Positions 52,456 to 59,957 of a stretch of 64,000 nt of DNA are shown in pieces (within the stretch, counting starts at the first letter, position 1; every line of letters starts with the position of its first letter). A program made the translations under genes and the position numbers. The notes beneath the pieces were generated by a model. It was not told the DNA's origin and made no database searches. It was given only the letters and a program-made list of their open reading frames with translations. Origin of the DNA: Alkaliphilus sp. B6464 (GTDB lineage: Bacteria > Bacillota > Clostridia > Peptostreptococcales > Natronincolaceae); assembly GCF_018141165.1 (NCBI RefSeq), contig NZ_CP058558.1, positions 248,001 to 312,000 of the forward strand, read 5' to 3'.

Positions 52456-52532
52456 TATTTACTTACTTTCAAAGTATACCATAGTGAGAATATTATTATC
52501 AAATATTGGAGAATTTAAAAAATATGACGAAA

Positions 52533-53040
52533 GGTGCATAGAAGTTTTTTACGGTGCATCAAAGTTCTTTACAGAACAAAAAAAACTAGAAGATTACTAA
52601 ATTTTTTATAATTAATAAAAAGTTGAAATAAGATTTAAAGGTCATATGAATAGTTGAAATAACTAAGTTTACAACAAGAAACTAGGAATATAATTTCATA
52701 TGCATGTTTAGATATGGTGTACCAGAGTTCTTTACGGAAACTTTTATTTAAGTAACATACCAAAGTCTTTGTTATATCAATGTGTTTAAACTATTATATT
52801 AATCAATTAATAAACAAATTTTGATAAATATAAAGGTGTACCAGAGTTCTTTACAGTGCATCAGAGTTCTTTACGGTACATCAGAGTTCTTTACGGTGCA
52901 TAGAAGTTTTTTATGGTGTATTAAAGTTCTTTACGTAACAAATAGTTTTATAAATTTGAATATTAAAGGTGTATCAAAGTTCTTTATGGAACAAAAAAAA
53001 TGTAAAATTCGATTCTCAAAGGTGTACCAAAGTTCTTTAC
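52533..53040. repeat. Ten 20-bp iterons
   Basis: Ten direct repeats near GGTGYATCARAGTTCTTTAC: 52533, 52553, 52716, 52835, 52855, 52875, 52895, 52915, 52968 and 53021 (each 20 bp). Two stand in tandem at 52533-52572 and five at 52835-52934. Three begin or end with variants (AGTG, GGTACATC, or ending in TTAT). Such iterons bind a Rep protein and count copies in theta-replicating plasmids. Confidence 0.88.
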
Positions 53041-53042
53041 GG

Positions 53043-53073
53043 AACAAAAAAAGCGATAATTTATTTATCGCTT
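53043..53073 (-). terminator. Intrinsic terminator of the initiator-like gene
   Basis: Stem AAGCGATAA/TTATCGCTT spanning the stop, followed by TTTTTTTG on the minus strand. Confidence 0.85.
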
Positions 53074-54548
53074 AATTTTTTTATATTATCTCTTTTAGGA
53101 TATATGTAGAAATAAGAATTGTCTGGAGCAGTTTCATACTTTGAAATGATAGAATTCTCTAAAGAAGTCATTTCATTTAAAGCACTTATTATTCTCCTTT
53201 TAATTATACTTGGCTTGTCGTTTAATCCAGTTTTATTTGCTAAATCTTGCCAAGAATATTGAATATACATTATATCATCCGAAACGTTATAAAAATCATA
53301 TACAAACACTCTAAATAAAAGCACAGATAATTCATATCTATAAGATGATATAGTTTTAGTGAGAATTCTTTTATATTTAGATGCTACAATTTCTTTAACT
53401 AATTCTTCATGAAATCTTATTGTCCACTGTTTTTTTCTGTCAGAATTAAAAATAGGTTTGTCTATTGTTTTTATTATGTTAAAAATTCTTATATGGGTAT
53501 CAGATATTTTTATATAAACTTCTTTTGTCTTGAAATAAAAGATTGAACGAGCAATTTTATTGTAGTTTTTACTACATGGCTCTAATTGTAAATGTTCACA
53601 CATTTCTTCCATGGTGAAGCAAACTGCTTCATTTCCACTGGCAAGAATTTCTGCTCCTATTTCAAATATTGCTGTTAAAACCTTAAAATCATCGGCATTA
53701 AAAGTTATATTATCTTGTTTATAATCAAATTCAATATTTATATTTTCATCTTTAACTTTCAAATTTGGTAATCTTATTTGGATGTTTTCATTATTTTGAT
53801 TCGGAGTTGCATAAATTTGACCATCTATCTCCTCATACTTTACATCCTCAATCTTTTTTCTTCCTGCTCCAAAAAGTCCATCATAGTTTAGCATACTATT
53901 TGGAACAGTTGCACCTTTCTTTTCGGATTTTTTATTTTTTTTCTTATTTTCGGATAAAGAAGTTAGTAAGTTTAAAAGTGATATATTATCTTCTTCATAT
54001 ATATCTTTTAACAACAAATGAATTGCTTCATCAACAAATATTATATTAAGTTGATTTTTTCGTAATTCATCTAAGTAGTAAAAATCCGACAACAAACAAT
54101 TTATATCAGACTCCCACTTGTTTATTTTATTTTTTCTTACCTGTATAAAATCTTGCCTATTAACATCACTTGGAGCATCTAACAATTCTTTAAGAATATA
54201 TTTTTTATCATTTTCTGTAGAAAGATAAGATTCAACTTGTTCTCTTAGTCTTGTTTTGTACTTATTTATTTTTACTTTAGTGTTTATATAAAGTGCATTT
54301 ATATCTTTCTCTTTTATAATTACAGGAATTATCTTTTTATCTATATACAGACAGGCATTAATAATATAGATTTTAGTCTTTTTTTTCATTTTATTAGATT
54401 CTTCACCAAAGATCTCTGACTCGTAGAATTCATAATATGAGTCTACATTTTTTTGTTTATGGTGTTCCCAAATGACTTCTAAAAAAGAATCATATTTTTT
54501 AAAAATGTTATATAAAAGAATAATCATAGGCTCAACTTTTAAATCCAT
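53061..54548 (-). CDS. Replication initiator-like protein (winged-helix)
   Basis: 495 residues with AAGGAGTGTAGAT before ATG 54548. The N-terminal 200 residues are helical and Lys-rich; a linker with KKNKKSEKKG follows. The C-terminal half has the two-winged-helix look of plasmid initiators (Rep_3-like), with FHEELVKEIVASKYKRILTKT and SWQDLANKTGLNDKPSIIKRRI. It ends just beside the last iteron. With the iterons it is the strongest candidate for the replication initiator; the family match itself is weak. Confidence 0.55.
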   Translation of the reverse strand: MDLKVEPMIILLYNIFKKYDSFLEVIWEHHKQKNVDSYYEFYESEIFGEESNKMKKKTKIYIINACLYIDKKIIPVIIKEKDINALYINTKVKINKYKTRLREQVESYLSTENDKKYILKELLDAPSDVNRQDFIQVRKNKINKWESDINCLLSDFYYLDELRKNQLNIIFVDEAIHLLLKDIYEEDNISLLNLLTSLSENKKKNKKSEKKGATVPNSMLNYDGLFGAGRKKIEDVKYEEIDGQIYATPNQNNENIQIRLPNLKVKDENINIEFDYKQDNITFNADDFKVLTAIFEIGAEILASGNEAVCFTMEEMCEHLQLEPCSKNYNKIARSIFYFKTKEVYIKISDTHIRIFNIIKTIDKPIFNSDRKKQWTIRFHEELVKEIVASKYKRILTKTISSYRYELSVLLFRVFVYDFYNVSDDIMYIQYSWQDLANKTGLNDKPSIIKRRIISALNEMTSLENSIISKYETAPDNSYFYIYPKRDNIKKLSDK

Positions 54549-54627
54549 ATCTACACTCCTTATATATTGACCTTATTAACATTTTATCATATTCCATACT
54601 ACAGACAAGTAATATTTAGATTTTCAT

Positions 54628-54665
54628 ATAAAAACACCTTTACTAAATTCAGTAAAGGTGTTTTT
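54628..54665 (-). terminator. Intrinsic terminator of the lipoprotein gene
   Basis: Stem AACACCTTTACT/AGTAAAGGTGTT followed by TTTATATG on the minus strand. Confidence 0.85.
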
Positions 54666-54666
54666 G

Positions 54667-55251
54667 TTAGTTAGATTTATCTTCTTTAGCCTGTATTTCT
54701 TCAGAAGTTTCTTGTTCATTAGGGATAACTTGTTGATCTATTAAAATATAGTCAAATGTTTCGCCCTCTGTATTTTTTACTTCAAAAGCAGCAGTCATAT
54801 CTTTAATTTTGAATACTGTTACAGGATAAGTAATTACTTCTGTAACTACAGCATCTTTATCTGGTGCAGTTTCTTTAACAGTAATTTCAACAATACCGGT
54901 CTTTTCTTCTGCTTTTTCAACTTTGATATCGTATCCGCCTGAATCTTTTTCACCAGACGCTATAGCAACAACATATTCATTGTTTTCAAGTTCAAAGAAA
55001 GTATATCCTTTTTCCTTGCTCATTTGCGAAATTGAGTCCTGTACTTCTTTTGGTAAAACAGTAACATCAGATACTATTTCGATTTTCTTAGTTATATCTG
55101 TAATTCCTGTCTGCTGCTCAGATGGATTTTGCTCTACTTGTTTATTGTCATCCACCTTTGAATCAGTAGGGGTTTTTCCTGTGCTGCACCCTACTAAAAT
55201 TGATAATGATAATAGCGATATGGCTCCAACGGCCACTAACTTTTTATTCAT
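54667..55251 (-). CDS. Lipoprotein of unknown function
   Basis: 194 residues with GGAGGGCTTTTT before ATG 55251. A signal peptide ends SILVGCSTGK, so LVGC is the lipobox. After a polar linker (GKTPTDSKVDDNKQ) comes a domain with TDITKKIEIVSDV, GEKDSGGYDIKVEK and a Glu-rich C-terminus. It may be a PrcB-type domain (SGGYDI resembles the family core), a guess by motif only. The shared 12-bp motif is upstream at 55299. Confidence 0.68.
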   Translation of the reverse strand: MNKKLVAVGAISLLSLSILVGCSTGKTPTDSKVDDNKQVEQNPSEQQTGITDITKKIEIVSDVTVLPKEVQDSISQMSKEKGYTFFELENNEYVVAIASGEKDSGGYDIKVEKAEEKTGIVEITVKETAPDKDAVVTEVITYPVTVFKIKDMTAAFEVKNTEGETFDYILIDQQVIPNEQETSEEIQAKEDKSN

Positions 55252-55298
55252 AAAAAGCCCTCCTTTATTGAATGTTTATTGTATTTAGTCCTATGGGT

Positions 55299-55310
55299 TT
55301 AACATAACAT
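55299..55310 (-). promoter_or_regulatory. TGTTATGTTAAA motif, lipoprotein gene
   Basis: Same 12-bp element as upstream of the primase and others, about 50 bases before ATG 55251. A -35-like TTGCAA lies about 130 bases further upstream. Confidence 0.6.
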
Positions 55311-55543
55311 GTCTTTTCAGATATTCTTTGATAAAAATAAAAATCTTTTTTGTCGTCTAAATACTAATGCGACTATAGCCTTATTAAGACTTTCCTGAAA
55401 ACAACTATAAACATATATATTATATTGGGTATACATTGCAAGTATTTTAATAAATATAATATTTTTAAAAACATAAAAAATAAACACTCCCTTTAATTAT
55501 CCGTTCATTATAAAAAGGTGTGCTTATTTTATGTAAACTGTCT

Positions 55544-55633
55544 ACTAAGTGACCAACTTTTCGACACACAATGGAATTACTAAGTGACCAACTTTTCATT
55601 CCAAAACATTTCTTACTAAGTGACCAACTTTTC
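55544..55633. repeat. Three 19-bp direct repeats (possible IS21-type terminal repeats)
   Basis: ACTAAGTGACCAACTTTTC at 55544-55562, 55579-55597 and 55615-55633, spaced 35 and 36 bases. Read on the minus strand this is GAAAAGTTGGTCACTTAGT, which resembles the multiple terminal repeats of IS21-family elements from memory. No transposase gene is next to it, so it would be a leftover end. Alternatively it could be a binding array. Confidence 0.55.
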
Positions 55634-55639
55634 AGAAAT

Positions 55640-55770
55640 TAAATCATATGTCCTGTTGCTTCGTACCAAGCCCTTATACATATCCTATTAAGAAGTACGG
55701 CTTAATAGGAATATATATAAGTCACAAGACGAGCAATCTGCTAGATATTGGTGATACCTAGAGGATTACC
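55640..55770 (-). ncRNA. Candidate minus-strand RNA
   Basis: Reads from a minus-strand promoter (TTGACT at 55800-55805, 17 bases, GTATAA at 55777-55782) through a stable hairpin (CCTATTAAG/CTTAATAGG, 55684-55709) into the 19-bp repeats. No open frame of note. Its 3' end is not clear. Confidence 0.3.
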
Positions 55771-55776
55771 TTTAAG

Positions 55777-55805
55777 TTATACATAATCAACTCTTAAGAA
55801 GTCAA
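55777..55805 (-). promoter_or_regulatory. Minus-strand sigma-A promoter
   Basis: TTGACT, 17 bases, GTATAA, directed away from the hsp20 gene. Confidence 0.5.
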
Positions 55806-55832
55806 GTCTTTTTAAATTTTTAAATAAAAAAT

Positions 55833-55860
55833 TTGAAATGATTATTTGAGTCTGTATAAT
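55833..55860 (+). promoter_or_regulatory. Sigma-A promoter for hsp20
   Basis: TTGAAA (55833-55838), 16 bases, TATAAT (55855-55860), 29 bases before ATG 55889. Confidence 0.8.
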
Positions 55861-55888
55861 AATTAAAAAGTGAAAAGGAGTGATTCTC

Positions 55889-56215
55889 ATGAAACCTATT
55901 ACAAATAATGAACTTATGGTTAGTTTTACTAACGATCAAGACAAATATGTTATCTATGCTGATCTTTGTGGTGTTAATAAAGAAGATATACATATAGAAG
56001 TAAAAGGCAGAATTATGGGCATTAAGGCAAAAAGAGATTTTGGTATAACAAATGGTTTTAGTAAAACAGAAATTGCTATTGGAGAACTTTTTAAAATTAT
56101 TAATCTTGAAGATGATATTGAAAAGGAAGAAATTGTTGCTGAATATAAAGATGGATTGCTTAAAATTACTATTCCAAAAGTTAAACCTGATAGTTATATA
56201 GTAAAAGTAAAGTAA
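55889..56215 (+). CDS. Hsp20/alpha-crystallin small heat-shock protein
   Basis: 108 residues from ATG 55889 (AAAAGGAGTGATTCTC upstream). It is a bare alpha-crystallin domain with KYVIYADLCGVNKEDIHIEVK, then AEYKDGLLKITIPKVKP, which carries the GxLxIxIP-type core. These ATP-independent chaperones hold unfolded proteins. A near-consensus sigma-A promoter precedes it and a bidirectional terminator follows. Confidence 0.85.
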   Translation: MKPITNNELMVSFTNDQDKYVIYADLCGVNKEDIHIEVKGRIMGIKAKRDFGITNGFSKTEIAIGELFKIINLEDDIEKEEIVAEYKDGLLKITIPKVKPDSYIVKVK

Positions 56216-56238
56216 AAAGGACGGGTTTCCGTCCTTTT
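56214..56238. terminator. Bidirectional intrinsic terminator
   Basis: Stem AAAAGGACGG/CCGTCCTTTT between convergent genes. Confidence 0.88.
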
Positions 56239-56239
56239 A

Positions 56240-56554
56240 TTATTGTACTAATTTTATTACGTCCTCTTTAGAGAATAAGTACCAATTAAAATCTTCTTGA
56301 TTCATATCAAACTCATCCCTTTTTAAAAAGATATTTATGTTTCTCATGCCTTTAGATAAATATATTCCTTCTCTAGTGTCAGTTCCATCAATTTGTTTTT
56401 TAAACAGTGATTTTATTCCATCAATATTTTCATCAACTTGGATAATTGTAGTTTCTTCTGTTTTAAGATCTTTCAGAACAAATTCTGTACCAAAATTTCG
56501 GTCTTTTCTTTTTCTTATCTCGATTAATTTACTTTTGATTATAGTTGGTTTCAT
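56240..56554 (-). CDS. Protein of unknown function
   Basis: 104 residues with AAGGAGGTAAAAGT before ATG 56554. Charged with Lys/Arg/Glu; segments LKDLKTEETTIIQVDENIDG and KGMRNINIFLKRDEFDMNQ. No known motif or membrane helix. A minus-strand promoter-like TTGATT lies about 80 bases upstream. No family is recognised. Confidence 0.58.
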   Translation of the reverse strand: MKPTIIKSKLIEIRKRKDRNFGTEFVLKDLKTEETTIIQVDENIDGIKSLFKKQIDGTDTREGIYLSKGMRNINIFLKRDEFDMNQEDFNWYLFSKEDVIKLVQ

Positions 56555-56640
56555 ACTTTTACCTCCTTATTAAAAAATAAGTAAAATGCCCCAAAATAGG
56601 TGTAAGGTTATATTACTAATGAAATAGAAAGAAATCAAGT

Positions 56641-56669
56641 AAAAAAGCAACCTGCCGTATTGGTTGCTT
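56641..56669 (-). terminator. Intrinsic terminator of the 56704 gene
   Basis: Stem AAGCAACC/GGTTGCTT followed by TTTTACTTG on the minus strand. Confidence 0.8.
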
Positions 56670-56703
56670 ATATTATAAATCAGAATTATTGACTGTTTTA
56701 CAA

Positions 56704-57033
56704 TTAACAAAACACTCCGTAAACTGTACCACAATCTTTGCCGTTTGCAATTCTATTCCTATAATCTTTAAGATTATCGTTATTTTCCACTATGAATATT
56801 ACATAATTTAGATTTCTTAATCCATTTTTAGCATAATTAAAATCTTTATTTTTATAAGCAGATTTCAAATTATCTATAACATCTTGGAAGTTATTTTTTG
56901 CGTCACAGTTAATCTTGTTTTCATCTATTGCAAAAATTTCATCATATACTGCTTCAATGACAGTTATTGATTTCGTCTCTATACCTTCTATTAATTGTTC
57001 TCTTAAATTGTGTAAAATATCTAATAAATTCAT
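56704..57033 (-). CDS. Protein of unknown function
   Basis: 109 residues with TAGGAGGGTTTTACAAA before ATG 57033. Helical, Asn- and Asp-rich; begins MNLLDILHNLREQLIEGIE and ends GTVYGVFC with a single Cys. No known motif. A minus-strand promoter-like element (TTGAAA at about 57119) lies in the gap before the ligase gene. Confidence 0.58.
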   Translation of the reverse strand: MNLLDILHNLREQLIEGIETKSITVIEAVYDEIFAIDENKINCDAKNNFQDVIDNLKSAYKNKDFNYAKNGLRNLNYVIFIVENNDNLKDYRNRIANGKDCGTVYGVFC

Positions 57034-57166
57034 TTTGTAAAACCCTCCTAATCAAATTATTAAAAATACCTTATAATTATATTTTTCATAAGTGTAATTA
57101 TTGATAGTCACTTATTCTAATTTCAAGTATTTTTTATTAAAGTTTAAAAAAATTATTTTTTATTAT

Positions 57167-57178
57167 GTTATGTTAAAA
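57167..57178 (+). promoter_or_regulatory. TGTTATGTTAAA motif, ligase gene
   Basis: Same 12-bp element, on the plus strand, about 122 bases before ATG 57301. Confidence 0.55.
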
Positions 57179-57300
57179 CTATCAAGCGATTAATGATTTT
57201 TTAAGTGGTTTAAAAAAATTTTGATTTTAAATATAGTTTTAAATTAAGATACCTTCATGTATTTGGGTATTTTATTACATTCTAAGGGAGGATATTAATA

Positions 57301-59733
57301 ATGAATAAAAAAATAGAATTAGAATTAGAATTAGGTATTGAATTAAAAGAAAAGATAAAAACATATGATCATGCTTATTATGTAGAAAATAAGCAATTAG
57401 TATCGGATGCTGAATACGATAGATTTATGGAACAATATATAGAACTTGAAAAGAAACATCCTGAACTTAAAACATCTGACTCTCCAACCCAAAGGGTTGG
57501 CAGTGACCCATTAAGTAATGTTCCTAAAAAAACTCATACCACTCCCCTGCTTTCCATTGAAAACAAAGGGAAAACAGAGAGAGATATTCGTAAGTGGTAT
57601 GAAGACTGTGGAGGAAATGGAACTAAGATTTTAATTCAACCTAAATTTGATGGTGCAACAGTAAATGTAAGTTATGAAGATCAGATTTATGTAGATGCTG
57701 TCAAAAGAGGCAATGGTTATATTGGAGATTTGATTACAGAAAATGTAAAAACTATACGATCTGTTCCCATGGCTATTTCTTATAATGAACAATTGGAGGT
57801 TCGTGGAGAAGGAATTATGTATTGTACACCTTTCTTTGAGAAATATTCTAAACAAAATGGAGGAGACTATAGTAACCCAAGAAACTTAGCCTCTGGAACA
57901 TTAGGATTATTAGATCCCAAGTTGGTAGCAGAAAGAAAACCTGATATTGTTTTTTTTGATATTGGAGTATGTAAAGAAGAATTTCAGTATGATGAAGATA
58001 GATTAGAATGGTTAAAATCTTTAGGATTTAAAGTTACACCTTACAAAACAGTTGATAATATTGATGATCTACTTGCTACTTGTATGAGTTACTTTGATGG
58101 AAAAATTGCTGAAAAAAATGGTTTTAATATTCTTAATACAGATGGAAATGTAACAGATATTCTTTGTGATGGGCTTGTGCTAAAAGTATCTGAATTAAGT
58201 AAAAGGGATGAATTAGGCATGACAGCAAGAGGTCCTAAATGGGCATTTGCTTTTAAATTTAAGAGCCTTACCGTTGAAACAGTTGTTGAAGATGTAGTAA
58301 TACAGGTTGGAAGAACAGGTAAGCACACTCCTGTTGGATGTGTAAATGGATTTATTGGAGGAACTCATATTCAAAGAGTCACCTTAAATAATCTTGGTTA
58401 CATCAGAACATTACCTCCTGCTCCTTATGATGATATAGATTCAATTGTTTTTAAAACACATGATGGCGAATATGGAGAAATAGATTTGGAATTTTATCCT
58501 GCTCCTGATAAAAGTGATAAGTTTTTGGAGAAACATAGATTCTTAGTGACAGATACAGGAAAATATTCCATTGATTCAATTGATGATTTACTTGAAGTAA
58601 CAAATAAATTAGTTGTTATTATTAAGGGAGAAGAAATGGTTGTTGACTCAATTGAGAAATTAAGAACAATTGATTTATCAAAAGAAATTTATAAGATTAA
58701 CCTTGGAGATAAAACTTTTATTCTTAGAAAAAGTGAAATTCTTGAAGTTGCATTTGAATTATATGTTAATGGAGATTCAAAAACAGTTGAAGTCATTTTG
58801 CCAGAAGAATATTTTCATCTAAAATTAAATGATACCGTAGTTCTTGAAAGATCTAACGATGTAATTCCTAGAATTATCGGTATTAGATACGAAAAAAGAA
58901 CAGGCAATGAAAAAGATATAGTGTGGCCAGAAAATTGCCCTACTTGCGGAGAACCTTTAGAAGAATTGTATCCTCTACACTTTTGTAATAGTTTAAATTG
59001 TCCTGATAGATTAAAAGGATCATTACTTCATTTCGCTTCAAGAGATGCAATGAATATAGATGGTCTTGGAACATCTATTGTAGAATTGTTTGTAGATCGA
59101 GGATATTTAAAGGATTTAACTGATATTTATATACTTTCAATGTATGAAGAAGAAATTCTCTCAATAAAAGGGTTTGGCAAAAGAAAATTAACTAAACTAT
59201 ATAATGCTATAGAGGATACTAAAAATAGAGAACTTCACCAATTAATCTATTCTCTTGGTATTAGAGAAGTTGGAAGAACTATGTCTAAAACTCTTGCAAA
59301 ACATTTTAAAGTGTTAGATATTCTTATGAAGGCAACATATGATGAGTTAGTCCAAATAAAAGATATAGGAGATGTTGCAGCGACAGAAATAGTGCACTTT
59401 TTTAAATCTCCTAGCAATATTGCTCTTATTAATCAATTAAAATTAATTGGGCTTAATATGCAAGATAATACAAAAGAAGATAGTGATATTTTCAAAGGGA
59501 AAATATTTGTAATTACCGGTACTCTTAAAGAGAGTAGAAACTATTATAAAGATATTATTGAAAAAAATGGTGGAAAGGTATCAGGATCAGTATCAAAGAA
59601 AACAACTATTGTCCTTATTGGTGAAGATGCAGGATCTAAAGAAGCAACAGCAAGACAACTAGTAGAAGAAGGATATCCTATAAAACTTGTTGAAGGACAT
59701 GATGATTTTATAAAATTATTACAGGGATTTTAA
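57301..59733 (+). CDS. ligA: NAD-dependent DNA ligase LigA with insertion in OB domain
   Basis: 810 residues, about 140 longer than most LigA. AAGGGAGGATATTAAT precedes ATG 57301. Domain Ia (YDHAYYVENKQLVSDAEYD, residues about 22-40), the nucleotidyltransferase lysine in QPKFDG (Lys115), a TRGDG-like KRGNGYIGD, a four-Cys zinc finger (CPTCGEP and CNSLNCPD, about residues 546-570), helix-hairpin-helix repeats and a C-terminal BRCT domain (GKIFVITGTLK, about residues 735-810) are all present. Between the N-terminal OB part and the NDVIP motif (about residues 372-503) lie about 130 residues not expected in LigA. Confidence 0.92.
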   Translation: MNKKIELELELGIELKEKIKTYDHAYYVENKQLVSDAEYDRFMEQYIELEKKHPELKTSDSPTQRVGSDPLSNVPKKTHTTPLLSIENKGKTERDIRKWYEDCGGNGTKILIQPKFDGATVNVSYEDQIYVDAVKRGNGYIGDLITENVKTIRSVPMAISYNEQLEVRGEGIMYCTPFFEKYSKQNGGDYSNPRNLASGTLGLLDPKLVAERKPDIVFFDIGVCKEEFQYDEDRLEWLKSLGFKVTPYKTVDNIDDLLATCMSYFDGKIAEKNGFNILNTDGNVTDILCDGLVLKVSELSKRDELGMTARGPKWAFAFKFKSLTVETVVEDVVIQVGRTGKHTPVGCVNGFIGGTHIQRVTLNNLGYIRTLPPAPYDDIDSIVFKTHDGEYGEIDLEFYPAPDKSDKFLEKHRFLVTDTGKYSIDSIDDLLEVTNKLVVIIKGEEMVVDSIEKLRTIDLSKEIYKINLGDKTFILRKSEILEVAFELYVNGDSKTVEVILPEEYFHLKLNDTVVLERSNDVIPRIIGIRYEKRTGNEKDIVWPENCPTCGEPLEELYPLHFCNSLNCPDRLKGSLLHFASRDAMNIDGLGTSIVELFVDRGYLKDLTDIYILSMYEEEILSIKGFGKRKLTKLYNAIEDTKNRELHQLIYSLGIREVGRTMSKTLAKHFKVLDILMKATYDELVQIKDIGDVAATEIVHFFKSPSNIALINQLKLIGLNMQDNTKEDSDIFKGKIFVITGTLKESRNYYKDIIEKNGGKVSGSVSKKTTIVLIGEDAGSKEATARQLVEEGYPIKLVEGHDDFIKLLQGF

Positions 59734-59754
59734 ATATAATATAGGATTTATCTA

Positions 59755-59786
59755 AGGACTGCTAATACCTAGCAGTCTTTTTTATT
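59755..59786 (+). terminator. Intrinsic terminator of ligA
   Basis: Stem AGGACTGCTA/TAGCAGTCTT with T-run. Confidence 0.85.
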
Positions 59787-59913
59787 CAAAATATTTGACA
59801 AAACCAACTTTTAACTTTAACATATTAGACAAAAATAAAAAATGTAATTATAAAAATTCTATAATTATATGTAAAATACAATTAAATAAAAATATTATTC
59901 AAAAATATGTGTA

Positions 59914-59922
59914 TGCTATAAT
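59914..59922 (+). promoter_or_regulatory. Extended -10 promoter for gyrB
   Basis: TGCTATAAT: TG (59914-59915) and TATAAT (59917-59922), 36 bases before ATG 59958. Confidence 0.65.
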
Positions 59923-59957
59923 AAAAACTGCAAACCATTGATGAAAGGTGGGATACA

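Larger units (their letters stand above)
52143..53060. other. Origin-type region with iterons and structured RNA
   Basis: About 918 bases without a credible gene. It holds a plus-strand promoter at 52195-52203, three hairpins to 52449, then the iteron block 52533-53040. The frame across the iterons (52821-53075) is read from the repeats and is not a gene. Confidence 0.65.
55252..55888. other. Intergenic region with the 12-bp motif, IS-like repeats and possible RNA
   Basis: About 637 bases without a gene: the motif at 55299-55310, three 19-bp repeats at 55544-55633, a hairpin at 55684-55709, a minus-strand promoter at 55777-55805 and the plus-strand hsp20 promoter at 55833-55860. Confidence 0.6.

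Noticed and set aside
52533-53040. CRISPR-like array
   Set aside because: The units abut without spacers, are AT-rich 20-mers, and there are no cas genes; they fit iterons.
52821-53075. Open frame of 84 codons across the iterons
   Set aside because: Its amino-acid repeats are only the 20-bp iterons read in frame, it has no good binding site, and its end overlaps the terminator of the 53061 gene.
55544-55633. Three repeats as a short CRISPR
   Set aside because: The spacers are only 16-17 bases and there is no leader or cas gene.
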